DNA of 64,000 bases from Pseudomonas arcuscaelestis (GTDB lineage: Bacteria; Pseudomonadota; Gammaproteobacteria; Pseudomonadales; Pseudomonadaceae). The notes beneath the pieces were generated by a model. It made no database searches, was not told the origin of the DNA, and worked only from the letters and a program-made list of their open reading frames with translations. Shown one piece after another: positions 1 to 9,089 of this stretch. The stretch is taken from NCBI RefSeq assembly GCF_016881005.1, contig NZ_JACOPV010000001.1, positions 62,001-126,000 of the forward strand. The letters run 5' to 3'. The position numbers and the translations under genes were made by a program. Every line of letters starts with the position of its first letter. Positions within the stretch are counted from its first letter, which is position 1.

Positions 1-385
1 CGGAAATCTGCATGCGCGAACCTTGTCGGCTCACCGTGGTGAGCTGCACACCGAGTGGAACTGCACGCTCCAGTTGCTGAAAAAGATCGACCAGTAGCAA
101 ACGCTGATCGTGCAGGGTGTCCAGCACTTGCTGGTAACTGTGAATCTGTTCACGCATATCTTTGTACTGTGCCATTTGCGCCAGCTGGGTATCGAAGTGC
201 TCAATGGCTTGGTGAATTGAAGCCTGCTCAAGCGCTTGGCCGTGTTGTTCGCCTCGACCCAGGAAGTCCATTACCCAGGTCGCCAGTACTGCCGTCAGCC
301 CCACCCCTAGCAGTAGTACTTGCAGGCGTCGAATTGCAGCCTGGCGTCGCTGCTCGCGCCAAGGCAGTAGATTCAGTTCAAGCAT
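1..385 (-). CDS. pilN: Type IV pilus assembly protein PilN, N-terminal part (cut by window edge)
   Basis: The minus-strand frame reads from an ATG at 385 to the window edge without a stop, giving about 128 residues that begin MLELNLLPWREQRR. This is the conserved opening of PilN, a bitopic inner-membrane protein that binds PilM through its short cytoplasmic N-terminus. A membrane segment follows at about residues 22-41, then a periplasmic coiled-coil-like stretch. The start overlaps the end of pilM by 13 bases, so the two genes are translationally coupled, as in other pilMNOPQ operons. The C-terminal part lies outside the window. Confidence 0.9.
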   Translation of the reverse strand, partial: MLELNLLPWREQRRQAAIRRLQVLLLGVGLTAVLATWVMDFLGRGEQHGQALEQASIHQAIEHFDTQLAQMAQYKDMREQIHSYQQVLDTLHDQRLLLVDLFQQLERAVPLGVQLTTVSRQGSRMQIS

Positions 386-1311
386 CGACCCCCCTCACGC
401 ATGGCCAGGCCGCAAGCAACCGCAAGGTATTTGGCCTGCTCCATGGAGGGCAGCTTATCAAGGCCAGGGGCTGGGATCAGGGACTGGAAGGGGTCGACAT
501 GCCGCACCTCAATGCCAAGGCGCTGCTCAAGCTGCGCGGCGAAGCTCTGATCGTGCGCACCACCGCCGGCAAGAAGTACTTGCCCAGGGAGCGCCCTGCC
601 GGGGCTCGATAGCAAATAGTTATCCACAGCGGTGACGACCTCTTGCACAATTCCCTGGCACTCATACAGAAGCACTTCGCGGCGCGGCGCTACAGGCTCT
701 GCTGCAAACTCGTGAATAACGAGGGCGCCTGCCTCCAGTTGTAGCAGCATGGCCTCCTGTACCCCACCCGCCTGCACTGCACGGCGCAAGGCGTGAGCGT
801 CAGGTTCTACAGCACAAATAAACAGACCCGCGCATTCGGCGCTGGCCTGTAGAGCATCCAGCAAGGCCAGATGGCAGACGGCGACAACAACGAGCTGGTG
901 CAGCGGGTTGCCTGGGCTCGGTCCAATAGACTGGAATTCGATTGCCGCATCTTCGAGGGCAAAGGGAACAAACTCACCGACGTCACGGGATAGACGCTCA
1001 TCGATAAGGCGATCTTCAAGATCGCCAGGCAGTGAAAGGATTTTCTCGATGAGCAACCCGCCTGGTAGCGCCACAGCCCCACGCTGGCCTTGTCCGGTGC
1101 AGCGCACGACGGCTTCACGCAACACGGCACCGACCTGCTCCGGCTCGGCAATCCAGCCATTGTGCATTGCGCTTTTCGGCAACGGTTCGAGCGCCCAGCC
1201 CTGTAGCTGATAACGACCTCGACGCCGGCACAAGCGCACCAGCCTGATGAACGGAGGGGTAATTTCTACCCCCAAAAGTGAACTGGCATCCCTGCCCATG
1301 CGTCCAAACAT
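373..1311 (-). CDS. pilM: Type IV pilus assembly protein PilM (short, degenerate)
   Basis: This 312-residue actin-like protein is the cytoplasmic platform of the pilus alignment complex and binds the PilN N-terminus. It opens with an LGVEI strand, has the VGEFVPFALEDAAIEF segment, and ends with LLAGGGAHDQSF and the PilM-like tail KYLAVACGLAMREGG. It is about 40 residues shorter than the P. aeruginosa protein as I recall it. The missing part covers the central VDIGA-type nucleotide-binding strand, where LLQLEAGALVIHEF now stands. The family assignment rests on the ends and on overlap with pilN; nucleotide binding is doubtful. The gene is divergent from ponA. Confidence 0.85.
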   Translation of the reverse strand: MFGRMGRDASSLLGVEITPPFIRLVRLCRRRGRYQLQGWALEPLPKSAMHNGWIAEPEQVGAVLREAVVRCTGQGQRGAVALPGGLLIEKILSLPGDLEDRLIDERLSRDVGEFVPFALEDAAIEFQSIGPSPGNPLHQLVVVAVCHLALLDALQASAECAGLFICAVEPDAHALRRAVQAGGVQEAMLLQLEAGALVIHEFAAEPVAPRREVLLYECQGIVQEVVTAVDNYLLSSPGRALPGQVLLAGGGAHDQSFAAQLEQRLGIEVRHVDPFQSLIPAPGLDKLPSMEQAKYLAVACGLAMREGGRCLN

Positions 1312-1387
1312 CGGTTTTTCCCTGATCTATACAGGCGTATTGAGGCCAACCCTCAACAACCAGCTGACTCCCTGACGGTCGCACCAA

Positions 1388-1417
1388 TAACGCGTCTGCG
1401 CGAAAAATGCTTATAAT
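1388..1417 (+). promoter_or_regulatory. Candidate promoter of ponA
   Basis: A perfect -10 hexamer TATAAT lies at 1412-1417 in the 174-base gap between divergent pilM and ponA, about 70 bases before the ponA start. No good -35 hexamer is present at 16-18 bases upstream, so the assignment rests on the -10 box and position only. Confidence 0.35.
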
Positions 1418-1485
1418 GCCCAGCGTTTTTCCTTGTCCGCTGGCCCTGCGCGCAACCCACTCTTTTACCTGGACGCCCAAAAGCC

Positions 1486-3936
1486 TTGATACGCCTGCTG
1501 AAGTTCTTCTGGTGGTCTTTCGTCGCAGTCATTTGCGCCCTCGTGCTCGGTCTGAGCGGTGCGTTTCTGTATCTTAGCCCCAGCTTGCCCTCGGTAGAGG
1601 CCCTCAGAAGCATCCAGTTGCAGATCCCTTTGCGGGTCTATAGCAGCGACGGAAAACTCATCGCCGAGTTCGGCGAGATGCGGCGTTCTCCAATACGTTT
1701 CGCCGACATTCCGCCTCATTTCATCCAGGCTTTGCTCTCGGCAGAAGACGACAATTTCGCCAATCACTACGGGGTCGACCCGGCTAGCTTGATGCGTGCT
1801 GCAACACAATTGCTGAAGTCCGGACACATTCAAACCGGCGGTAGCACCATCACCATGCAGGTGGCGAAGAACTTCTTCCTCAGCAGTGAGCGCAGCTTTT
1901 CGCGCAAGACCACCGAAATTCTCCTGGCCTTGCAGATTGAGCGCGAGCTGACCAAGGACGAGATTCTCGAGCTGTACGTCAACAAGATCTACCTGGGTAA
2001 CCGCGCTTACGGCATCGAAGCTGCAGCGCAGGTTTACTATGGCAAATCGATCCGCGACATCAGCTTGGCGCAGATGGCCATGATCGCCGGGCTGCCCAAG
2101 GCACCGTCGCGCTTCAACCCGCTTGCCAACCCGGTGCGCGCCAAGGAGCGTCGCGACTGGATTCTTGGGCGCATGTACAAACTGGGCAAAATCGACCAGG
2201 CCAGCTATCAAGCCGCGCTGGCCGAGCCAATCAACGCCAGCTACCACGTACCTACACCTGAAGTCAGCGCCCCTTATATCGCCGAAATGGCACGCGCCGA
2301 GATGGTTGGCCGTTACGGCAGCGATGCCTACACCGAGGGTTTCCGGGTTACCACTACCGTACCGAGCGACCTGCAGGAAATTGCCAACAAGGCGGTCCTG
2401 GATGGCCTCAGTGCTTATGACGAGCGCCATGGCTATCGCGGCCCCGAAGCACGTTTTGCAGGCAAGACCCATGCTGATTGGGTACAGGAGCTGAGCAAAC
2501 AGCGCCCGCTGGGTGGCCTGGAGCCAGTCATCGTCACACACGTCGACAAGACCGGTCTGCAAGTACTGACACGCAGCGACACAGTGGAAACCGTGGCTTG
2601 GGAAACCATGAAGTGGGCACGCCCATTCCTCAATACCAATAGCCAGGGTCGAGCACCGCAACAGCCTTCTGACGTTGCTCAAGTTGGCGACCTGATCCGC
2701 GTCCAGCGTCTGGACGACGGCACGCTGAAGTTCAGCCAGGTACCCAATGCCCAAAGCGCGTTGGTTTCGCTGGACCCCAACACCGGCGCCATCCGCGCCC
2801 TGGTCGGCGGTTTCTCCTTCGAGCAGAGCAACTACAACCGCGCCATGCAGGCTAAGCGCCAACCCGGCTCGAGCTTCAAGCCCTTTGTCTACAGCGCTGC
2901 ACTGGACAACGGCTACACAGCAGCCAGTCTGGTCAACGACGCGCCTATCGTGTTCGTCGACGAGTACCTGGATAAAGTCTGGCGACCAAAGAACGACACC
3001 AATACCTTCCTCGGCCCGATCCGCATGCGTGAAGCGCTGTACAAGTCGCGCAACCTGGTGTCGATCCGACTGCTGCAAGCTATGGGTGTTGGCCGCACTA
3101 TCGACTACATCAGCAAGTTCGGCTTCAACAAGCAGGACCTGCCACCCAACTTGTCCCTGGCCCTGGGCACCGCGACGCTGACGCCGATGGAAATTGCCAC
3201 CGGCTGGAGCACCTTTGCCAATGGCGGCTACAAAATCACCCCATACCTGATCGACCGCATCGAAAGCCGCAACGGTGAAACCCTGTTTACTGCCAACCCG
3301 CCACGGGTGCCACAAGCCGATCAGATCGCAGCAGGCATTGCTGCACCAGAAGCCCCCATCAATACCCAGTTGCCCGGTGAAGCGACGCCAGCACCTGCAG
3401 GCAATGAGCCGGCGACTGCCCAGCCTCCAGCCGTTGCTGAACGCATTGTCGATGGTCGCACCACCTACATCCTTACCAGCATGCTCCAGGATGTAATCAA
3501 GCGTGGTACCGGACGCCGCGCCCTGGCCTTGGGCCGCACCGACCTTGCGGGCAAGACCGGCACCACCAACGAATCCAAGGATGCCTGGTTCTCCGGCTAC
3601 AACGCCGACCTGGTAACCACGGTGTGGAGCGGCTTCGATCAACCGGAAACCCTGGGCCGCCGTGAGTATGGTGGCACTGTGGCGCTGCCGATCTGGATGA
3701 ACTTCATGGGCGCCGCCCTCAAGGACAAGCCCAACCACGCGCCGGCCGAACCAGAAGGCATCCTCAGCCTGCGGATCGATCCAGTCAGTGGCCGAGCAGC
3801 AACACCTAGCACGCCAAATGCCTACTTTGAGCTGTTCAAGGCAGAAGACACGCCACCGTCGGTGAACGAGCTGGGCGGCTCAGCCCCAGGCAGTCCGCTG
3901 CCGGCTGATGAAGCGGCGCCGATAGACCTGTTCTAA
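1486..3936 (+). CDS. mrcA: Penicillin-binding protein 1A (bifunctional transglycosylase/transpeptidase)
   Basis: This 816-residue class A PBP (also called ponA) polymerises and crosslinks peptidoglycan. It has an N-terminal membrane anchor at about residues 8-30. The GT51 transglycosylase domain has catalytic Glu87 in EDDNFANHYGVD and the GGSTITMQ motif. An OB-like insert follows, then the transpeptidase domain with SSFK (Ser462, Lys465), SRN (521-523) and KTGT (690-693). The C-terminus ends in APIDLF as in other Pseudomonas copies. The start is a TTG; no ATG is available upstream in frame near the conserved MIRLLKFFWW opening. The gene is divergent from pilM, the usual Pseudomonas arrangement. 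Confidence 0.96.
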   Translation: MIRLLKFFWWSFVAVICALVLGLSGAFLYLSPSLPSVEALRSIQLQIPLRVYSSDGKLIAEFGEMRRSPIRFADIPPHFIQALLSAEDDNFANHYGVDPASLMRAATQLLKSGHIQTGGSTITMQVAKNFFLSSERSFSRKTTEILLALQIERELTKDEILELYVNKIYLGNRAYGIEAAAQVYYGKSIRDISLAQMAMIAGLPKAPSRFNPLANPVRAKERRDWILGRMYKLGKIDQASYQAALAEPINASYHVPTPEVSAPYIAEMARAEMVGRYGSDAYTEGFRVTTTVPSDLQEIANKAVLDGLSAYDERHGYRGPEARFAGKTHADWVQELSKQRPLGGLEPVIVTHVDKTGLQVLTRSDTVETVAWETMKWARPFLNTNSQGRAPQQPSDVAQVGDLIRVQRLDDGTLKFSQVPNAQSALVSLDPNTGAIRALVGGFSFEQSNYNRAMQAKRQPGSSFKPFVYSAALDNGYTAASLVNDAPIVFVDEYLDKVWRPKNDTNTFLGPIRMREALYKSRNLVSIRLLQAMGVGRTIDYISKFGFNKQDLPPNLSLALGTATLTPMEIATGWSTFANGGYKITPYLIDRIESRNGETLFTANPPRVPQADQIAAGIAAPEAPINTQLPGEATPAPAGNEPATAQPPAVAERIVDGRTTYILTSMLQDVIKRGTGRRALALGRTDLAGKTGTTNESKDAWFSGYNADLVTTVWSGFDQPETLGRREYGGTVALPIWMNFMGAALKDKPNHAPAEPEGILSLRIDPVSGRAATPSTPNAYFELFKAEDTPPSVNELGGSAPGSPLPADEAAPIDLF

Positions 3937-3938
3937 GC

Positions 3939-4009
3939 GATCGCGGGGCAAGCCCGCTGCCACTGGTCGTGCACGGCCAGCCTAGGAAGCGAACTTGCCC
4001 CACGATGGG
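3939..4009. repeat. REP-type intergenic palindromic element
   Basis: After the ponA stop, tcgcggggcaagcccgctgcc is followed by an imperfect inverted copy ending cttgccccacga. This is the Pseudomonas REP core, repeated elsewhere in the window at 8963, 16003, 20491, 47513 and 56041. Confidence 0.6.
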
Positions 4010-4027
4010 ATACACAGAAAACAGCCA

Positions 4028-4066
4028 ACAAAAAGCCCCGACTCTTGCGAGCCGGGGCTTTTTGTT
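4028..4066. terminator. Bidirectional rho-independent terminator between ponA and malic enzyme gene
   Basis: The stem AAAAAGCCCCG / CGGGGCTTTTT encloses a 12-base interior and has T-runs on both strands. It serves the converging mrcA and malic enzyme transcripts. Confidence 0.85.
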
Positions 4067-4082
4067 ACAACGCTACAACGGC

Positions 4083-5351
4083 TTAGCCGTTGAACACGTC
4101 ATCCACGCTTTTCAGCGGGTAGTTAGCCGGATACGGCAGGGTTGCCACACCAGTCTCCAGCGCAGCCTTGGCTACGGCATCGGAAACGACGGTGATCAGG
4201 CGTGCATCCATTGGCTTCGGAATAATGTACTCACGACCGAATTCCAAGGCATCAACGCCGTAGGCTGCACAAACTTCCTTTGGAACCGGCAGCTTGGCCA
4301 GGTCTTTCAGGGCGTTGGCCGCGGCGATTTTCATTTCTTCGTTGATGCGCTTGGCGCGAACGTCCAGGGCACCACGGAAGATGAACGGGAAGCCCAGTAC
4401 GTTGTTGACCTGGTTCGGGTAGTCGGAACGACCGGTGGCCATGATCACGTCGCTACGGGTAGCGTGAGCCAGCTCCGGCGAAATTTCCGGATCAGGGTTG
4501 GAGCAAGCGAAGACGATTGGGTTTGGCGCCATCGACTTCAGGCCTTCAGCGCTCAGCAGATTCGGACCGGACAGGCCAACGAACACATCAGCGCCGTCAA
4601 GGGCATCAGCCAGGGTACGCTTGTCGGTAGCGTGAGCGAAGACCGCCTTGTACTGGTTCAGGTCGTCACGACCAGCGTGGATCACGCCAGTACGGTCAAC
4701 CATGAAGATGTTCTCGATCTGCGCACCCATGCTGACCAGCAGCTTCATGCAAGAGATGGCAGCAGCACCAGCGCCCAGGCAGACGATCTTGGCATCAGCC
4801 AGAGTTTTACCAGCGATTTCCAGAGCATTGATCATGCCGGCCGCGGTGACGATAGCGGTGCCGTGCTGGTCATCGTGGAACACCGGGATGTCGCACTGTT
4901 CGATCAGGGCGCGCTCGATTTCGAAGCACTCAGGTGCCTTGATATCTTCCAGGTTGATGCCACCGAAAGTGATGGAGATGCGCTTGACGGTGTCGATGAA
5001 GGCTTGCGGGCTTTCGGAGTCGACTTCGATGTCGAATACGTCGATGCCAGCGAAACGCTTGAACAGAACACCCTTGCCTTCCATGACCGGCTTGGACGCC
5101 AGCGGGCCGAGGTTACCCAGGCCAAGAATGGCAGTACCGTCGGAAATGACTGCTACCAGGTTACCCTTGCCGGTGTACTTGTAGGCCAGCTCCGGGTCGC
5201 GAGCGATTTCGCGCACCGGCTCGGCCACGCCAGGGCTGTAGGCCAGCGCCAGGTCGCGAGCAGTCGCGGTAGGTTTGGTGAGCTCTACGCTCAATTTCCC
5301 CGGACGAGGCTGAGCATGATATTCGAGAGCGGCAGTTTTCAGGTCTGACAT
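4083..5351 (-). CDS. maeB: Malic enzyme, short NAD(P)-dependent form
   Basis: This 422-residue enzyme decarboxylates malate to pyruvate with reduction of NAD(P). The N-terminal malic domain has AYSPGVAEPVREIA and the block ISDGTAILGLGNLGP. The metal-binding region is seen in FHDDQHGTAIV, and the dinucleotide fold in VCLGAGAAAISC. It lacks the C-terminal phosphotransacetylase-like domain of the long E. coli MaeB type, so it resembles the short bacterial malic enzymes. I chose the second ATG (5351) because AGCGGA lies about ten bases upstream; the upstream ATG at 5360 is an alternative adding three residues. Cofactor preference cannot be read from sequence. It converges on mrcA. Confidence 0.9.
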   Translation of the reverse strand: MSDLKTAALEYHAQPRPGKLSVELTKPTATARDLALAYSPGVAEPVREIARDPELAYKYTGKGNLVAVISDGTAILGLGNLGPLASKPVMEGKGVLFKRFAGIDVFDIEVDSESPQAFIDTVKRISITFGGINLEDIKAPECFEIERALIEQCDIPVFHDDQHGTAIVTAAGMINALEIAGKTLADAKIVCLGAGAAAISCMKLLVSMGAQIENIFMVDRTGVIHAGRDDLNQYKAVFAHATDKRTLADALDGADVFVGLSGPNLLSAEGLKSMAPNPIVFACSNPDPEISPELAHATRSDVIMATGRSDYPNQVNNVLGFPFIFRGALDVRAKRINEEMKIAAANALKDLAKLPVPKEVCAAYGVDALEFGREYIIPKPMDARLITVVSDAVAKAALETGVATLPYPANYPLKSVDDVFNG

Positions 5352-5529
5352 GGTGGGCATTCCGCTATTTACTGTTCTGACGGACCGCCGAGGATACGCA
5401 AAGAGCCAAGGCCCGACAAGACTGGTCGGTCACTTGTGTCAAGGCCTTTAACCTACGACTTTCCGCCAAGAGCCGCAGCCTGCAAGGGTTTCGATGTGTA
5501 CAATCGAAATAAAAAATGTAGACAATTTT

Positions 5530-6351
5530 TTATCTTTCGACCCTTTCCAGCATCGTTGGATCGGTCAATGGCAACATCCAGCGTCTCTGTCCGGGCTTCA
5601 AGCCACCTTTGCGGGAACGATCCATCACCCAACCGCGAGCTTCGACGGATCGTCCTTTTAGATCAGTCAGAAAGGATGACGGGAAGTTACGCTGCAAACG
5701 CGAAGGCACCTGTAGTACCAGTGAATCGTCAATTTCGATCCAGATGCCGCCGCGATTGCGCTCAATACTGCCCACCTTACCGCTGATCAGCGCGAAGCCC
5801 GACTTACGGATCTGGCTCGACGAGGTTACCGGTGACTGCCGCCACAGACCTTTGCCAGCCCGACGAGCAGCCTGTTCCGCCTGCTGCTGACAGTCGCTCA
5901 GCGAGACGTTGGGCGCCACCGCCACGCGGTAGCCGAGGCCCTCACTGAGCAGTTGTGCCTCAAAATTGTCGCCAGAGCGACCATAGACGTGCGCCAGTGT
6001 GCGACCGTATTTGTCGCGGGCCTCGACACCGGGGACCATGTTCACCCGGTCGTCACTGGCCTCTACCAGCGCCTGTAGGCGCTGGCGTGCGGCTTCGGCA
6101 AAGGCTTCACTGGTATGCCCCTTGCGTCCGATCTCCGGCGCATTGATACCGATCAAGCGCACGCTTCGACCATCTTTCAGACGCAAGGTATCGCCGTCGA
6201 CCACCTGACGTACGCTAACCCATTGTGGATCGACGGGCATCGGACAGAAAGCCAGCGCCGTCATTTGCCAAGTTGCGCCCACAAAAAAGGCGCCCACAAG
6301 GGACGCCTTTTTCAGCAACGTTGCCAAGCCCATCGGGCCAGCGACGCGCAA
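5530..6351 (-). CDS. Staphylococcal-nuclease-like (thermonuclease) exported protein
   Basis: This protein of up to 273 residues has an N-terminal signal-type segment (two Lys then a hydrophobic run ending TALAF) and an SNase domain. VVDGDTLRL, VRLIGINAPEI and DKYGRTLAHVY supply the equivalents of the catalytic Arg, Glu and second Arg. The usual calcium-ligand Asp of the LxGIDAPE motif is Asn here. The last 85 residues form an extra OB-like tail. It starts three bases after rpmE: TTG at 6351 or ATG at 6333, neither with a strong ribosome-binding site. The codons for the signal segment also form the rpmE terminator (6283-6312), so expression may be attenuated. Confidence 0.8.
   Translation of the reverse strand: MRVAGPMGLATLLKKASLVGAFFVGATWQMTALAFCPMPVDPQWVSVRQVVDGDTLRLKDGRSVRLIGINAPEIGRKGHTSEAFAEAARQRLQALVEASDDRVNMVPGVEARDKYGRTLAHVYGRSGDNFEAQLLSEGLGYRVAVAPNVSLSDCQQQAEQAARRAGKGLWRQSPVTSSSQIRKSGFALISGKVGSIERNRGGIWIEIDDSLVLQVPSRLQRNFPSSFLTDLKGRSVEARGWVMDRSRKGGLKPGQRRWMLPLTDPTMLERVER
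6283..6312 (-). terminator. Rho-independent terminator of rpmE inside the nuclease coding start
   Basis: On the minus strand, AAAAAGGCG-T-CCC, a TTGT loop and GGGCGCCTTTTTT form a 12-pair stem with one bulge and a run of six U. It lies about 40-70 bases after the rpmE stop and within the nuclease signal-peptide codons. Confidence 0.6.
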
Positions 6352-6353
6352 TC

Positions 6354-6566
6354 TTACTTCTTGCCGAACGCAGCGAAGCGATCTTCGAAGCGCTTGACGC
6401 GGCCGCCGGTATCCAGAGTCTTCTGCTTACCGGTGTAGAACGGGTGGCACTCGTTGCAAACGTCGGTACCCAGCGGGGAGCACAGGGTCGAACGAGTTTC
6501 AAACTTGTTACCGCAGCTGCAGGTGACTGCGATTACTTCGTAATTCGGGTGAATTTCTGGCTTCAT
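6354..6566 (-). CDS. rpmE: 50S ribosomal protein L31 (zinc-binding form)
   Basis: This 70-residue ribosomal protein sits on the large-subunit central protuberance and bridges to the small subunit. Counting from the ATG at 6566, the four zinc-ligand cysteines fall at 16, 18, 37 and 40, the positions of the E. coli C+ form. That fixes this start over a GTG two codons upstream. GAGGAAG stands five to six bases before the ATG. The C-terminal [11 protein letters not shown] is typical. It is divergent from priA and followed directly by the nuclease gene. Confidence 0.96.
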   Translation of the reverse strand: MKPEIHPNYEVIAVTCSCGNKFETRSTLCSPLGTDVCNECHPFYTGKQKTLDTGGRVKRFEDRFAAFGKK

Positions 6567-6732
6567 GGTCACTTCCTCGACTGCGTGCCGCCACCCAACA
6601 CCATTGTTGAATACCGCACGTAATTAGGCGGCGAATAATACCAGAGCATGCTGTCAACGCAAGTTGTCGCTTGCACCGGCCGTCGTCTGCTAGGCTCGCC
6701 AGGTCTTGGAACCCCTTCAGAGAACTTACTGC

Positions 6733-8952
6733 GTGTCCGACGTCATTCTGCGCCTTGCCCTACCCTCGCCGCTACGGCGACTGTTCGACTACAGGGCCAC
6801 AGCGAGCATGGCGCGCCACACGCTAACCCCCGGCATGCGTATCCGCGTGCCCTTCGGGCGCCGAGAAATGATCGGCATCCTGATCGAAGTCACCGACAAG
6901 AGCGAAGTACCGGCCGACAAGCTGAAACCGGCAATCGCCCTGCTCGACCCTGTCTCACCACTGCCCCCGGCGCTGTTCAAACTGTGCCTATGGACAGCCC
7001 AGTACTATCAACACAGCCTTGGCGACACCCTGAGCTGGGCCTTGCCCGTGCTATTGCGCCAGGGTGAACCCGCCGAGGCACGCCAGGAACGTTTCTGGCA
7101 GGTGGCCCCAGGGGCGCGCCAGGATGACCCTCGTATCGCCCGCGCCCCTCGCCAGCGCGAAGCCTTGGCGACACTGGCCCAGCACCCTCACGGCGTCGCA
7201 CACACGCTGCTGAGCAAACTGATGCTGAGCAAAGAAAGCCTCGACCTGCTGCTGGCCAAGGAGTTGGTACAGGTTGAAGTACGCCGCCACTTGCCACAGG
7301 AGCGTCATGAACACTGGCTGGCCCAGCCCGAACTGCCACTGAACGACGAACAGCGCGCCGCGTTCAATGCCGTACGTTCGGGATTCGACAGCTTTCATGC
7401 CTTTCTGCTCGCCGGGGTCACCGGCAGCGGCAAGACCGAGGTGTACCTGCAACTGATACGCGAAACCCTTGAAGCCGGCAAACAGGCGTTGATCCTGATT
7501 CCGGAAATCAACCTGGGGCCACAGACTCTGGCGCGCTTCGAGCAGCGTTTCAACGCCCGCATCGCCTTGCTGCACTCCGCAGTCAATGACCGCGAACGCC
7601 TGGATGCCTGGTTGGCAGCCCGCGACGGCGAGGCCGACATCATCATCGGAACGCGCTCGGCCCTGTTCACCCCGATGAAGCATCCCGGCTTGATCATCAT
7701 CGACGAGGAGCATGACGGTTCCTATAAACAGCAGGAGGGTTTGCGTTATCACGCCCGCGACCTCGCCCTGGTACGCGCGCGCCAAGAGAACATTCCGATC
7801 CTGCTCGGCTCGGCGACACCGTCACTGGAAAGCCTGCACAACGCGCACAGCGGGCGCTACGGCCTACTGCGCCTCAATCAGCGCGCTGGCGGCGCACAGC
7901 AACCGCGCTTCCTGCGCCTGGACGTCAAGAGCCGGCCGCTGGACAGCGGTATCAGCGGACCGATGCAGCAGGCGATCGGCCAGACCCTGGCAGCCGGCCA
8001 ACAGGTGCTGGTATTCCTCAATCGCCGCGGCTTTGCACCTACTTTGCTCTGCCACGATTGTGGCTGGATGTCCGAGTGTCCGCGCTGCGATGCGCGCATG
8101 ACCGTTCATCAGCGCTCCAATGAATTGCGCTGCCATCACTGTGGTTACGATGAGCGTGTGCCACGCCAGTGCCCGCAATGCAACAAGGTTGACCTGCGCC
8201 CCGTGGGTGCTGGCACCGAGCGAGCGGAAGAGCGCCTGAGCATTCTGTTCCCTGACTTCCCGGTTTTGCGTGTGGACCGCGACAGCACCTCGCGCAAGGA
8301 CGCCATGAACCAGTTGTTCGCCACGATCCAGCGTGGCCAGCCCTGTATTCTGGTCGGTACCCAAATGCTTGCCAAAGGGCACCACTTCCCACGCGTAACC
8401 TTGGTGGCAATTCTCGACGCAGACGGCGGATTGTTCTCCGGAGACTTTCGCGCCAGCGAGCGCATGGCCCAACTGATCGTCCAGGTTGCTGGGCGTGCAG
8501 GACGCGCCGAGGAACCTGGCAAGGTCATCATCCAGACGCACCTGGCCGACCATCCGTTATTGGTGCAACTGACCGAACAAGGTTACTTCGCCTTTGCCGA
8601 GCAAGCCCTGAGCGAGCGACGTGCGGCTGGCCTGCCACCGTTTGCCCACCTGGCCCTGCTGCGAGCTGAAGCGCACAAACCAGGGCAGGCCGAAGGGTTT
8701 CTCGACGAAGCATGCAGCGCTGCTGAGCAGTTGCTGATCGAACACAACCTTCAAGGTATCGAGCTGCTTGGCCCGGTACCCGCACCGATGGAACGACGCG
8801 CGGGCCGTTTTCGAGCACAACTATTGCTCCAGGCCAATGCACGGGCGCCTTTGCATCGACTGATCAGCGCCTGGTTGCTACTGTTGGAACAGATGCCGTC
8901 CGGGCGCCAAGTGCGCTGGTCTTTAGATGTTGACCCTGTAGATCTGTACTGA
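6733..8952 (+). CDS. priA: Primosomal protein N' (replication restart helicase PriA)
   Basis: This 739-residue 3'-5' DNA helicase recognises stalled forks and reloads the replisome. The N-terminal 3'BD region leads to Walker [11 protein letters not shown] and the Walker B/DEAH-type box IIDEEHD. The zinc-binding insert has paired cysteines ([14 protein letters not shown] and CHHCGY plus CPQC). Helicase motifs V and VI are [12 protein letters not shown] and [10 protein letters not shown] chose the GTG at 6733 because it gives the usual Pseudomonas length and the conserved opening [16 protein letters not shown]; a longer in-frame start at 6706 lacks support. It is divergent from rpmE. Confidence 0.96.
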   Translation: MSDVILRLALPSPLRRLFDYRATASMARHTLTPGMRIRVPFGRREMIGILIEVTDKSEVPADKLKPAIALLDPVSPLPPALFKLCLWTAQYYQHSLGDTLSWALPVLLRQGEPAEARQERFWQVAPGARQDDPRIARAPRQREALATLAQHPHGVAHTLLSKLMLSKESLDLLLAKELVQVEVRRHLPQERHEHWLAQPELPLNDEQRAAFNAVRSGFDSFHAFLLAGVTGSGKTEVYLQLIRETLEAGKQALILIPEINLGPQTLARFEQRFNARIALLHSAVNDRERLDAWLAARDGEADIIIGTRSALFTPMKHPGLIIIDEEHDGSYKQQEGLRYHARDLALVRARQENIPILLGSATPSLESLHNAHSGRYGLLRLNQRAGGAQQPRFLRLDVKSRPLDSGISGPMQQAIGQTLAAGQQVLVFLNRRGFAPTLLCHDCGWMSECPRCDARMTVHQRSNELRCHHCGYDERVPRQCPQCNKVDLRPVGAGTERAEERLSILFPDFPVLRVDRDSTSRKDAMNQLFATIQRGQPCILVGTQMLAKGHHFPRVTLVAILDADGGLFSGDFRASERMAQLIVQVAGRAGRAEEPGKVIIQTHLADHPLLVQLTEQGYFAFAEQALSERRAAGLPPFAHLALLRAEAHKPGQAEGFLDEACSAAEQLLIEHNLQGIELLGPVPAPMERRAGRFRAQLLLQANARAPLHRLISAWLLLLEQMPSGRQVRWSLDVDPVDLY

Positions 8953-8962
8953 CCAGGGTCGC

Positions 8963-8990
8963 AATGGGAGCGGGCTTGCCCCGCGATATA
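8963..8990. repeat. REP-type half element between priA and argS
   Basis: The string gggagcgggcttgccccgcg is the REP core in inverted orientation relative to the copy at 3939. It lies in the 137-base priA-argS gap, which holds no other gene. Confidence 0.5.
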
Positions 8991-9089
8991 CCCTCAAAGG
9001 TTGGCAACCACGCCCCGGCAACGGATAATGTCCAGTTTTTCCACCTGCGCATCGAAGCGCCGCCGCGCTTGCGGTCGAAAGAGAAGCCC

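Noticed and set aside
1465..3738. A 757-codon open frame on the minus strand opposite mrcA
   Set aside because: It is fully antisense to a gene with complete PBP1A motifs. The translation is rich in Gln, Ala, Gly and Val with no recognisable domain, as expected when the opposite strand of a high-GC gene happens to lack stops.
3969..5348. A 459-codon plus-strand frame opposite the malic enzyme gene
   Set aside because: It begins in the REP/terminator region and is antisense to a gene with clear malic enzyme motifs.
5500..5530. A GntR-operator-like sequence (attgtctacatt) before the malic enzyme gene
   Set aside because: Only one imperfect palindromic half fits; too weak to call without a known regulator.
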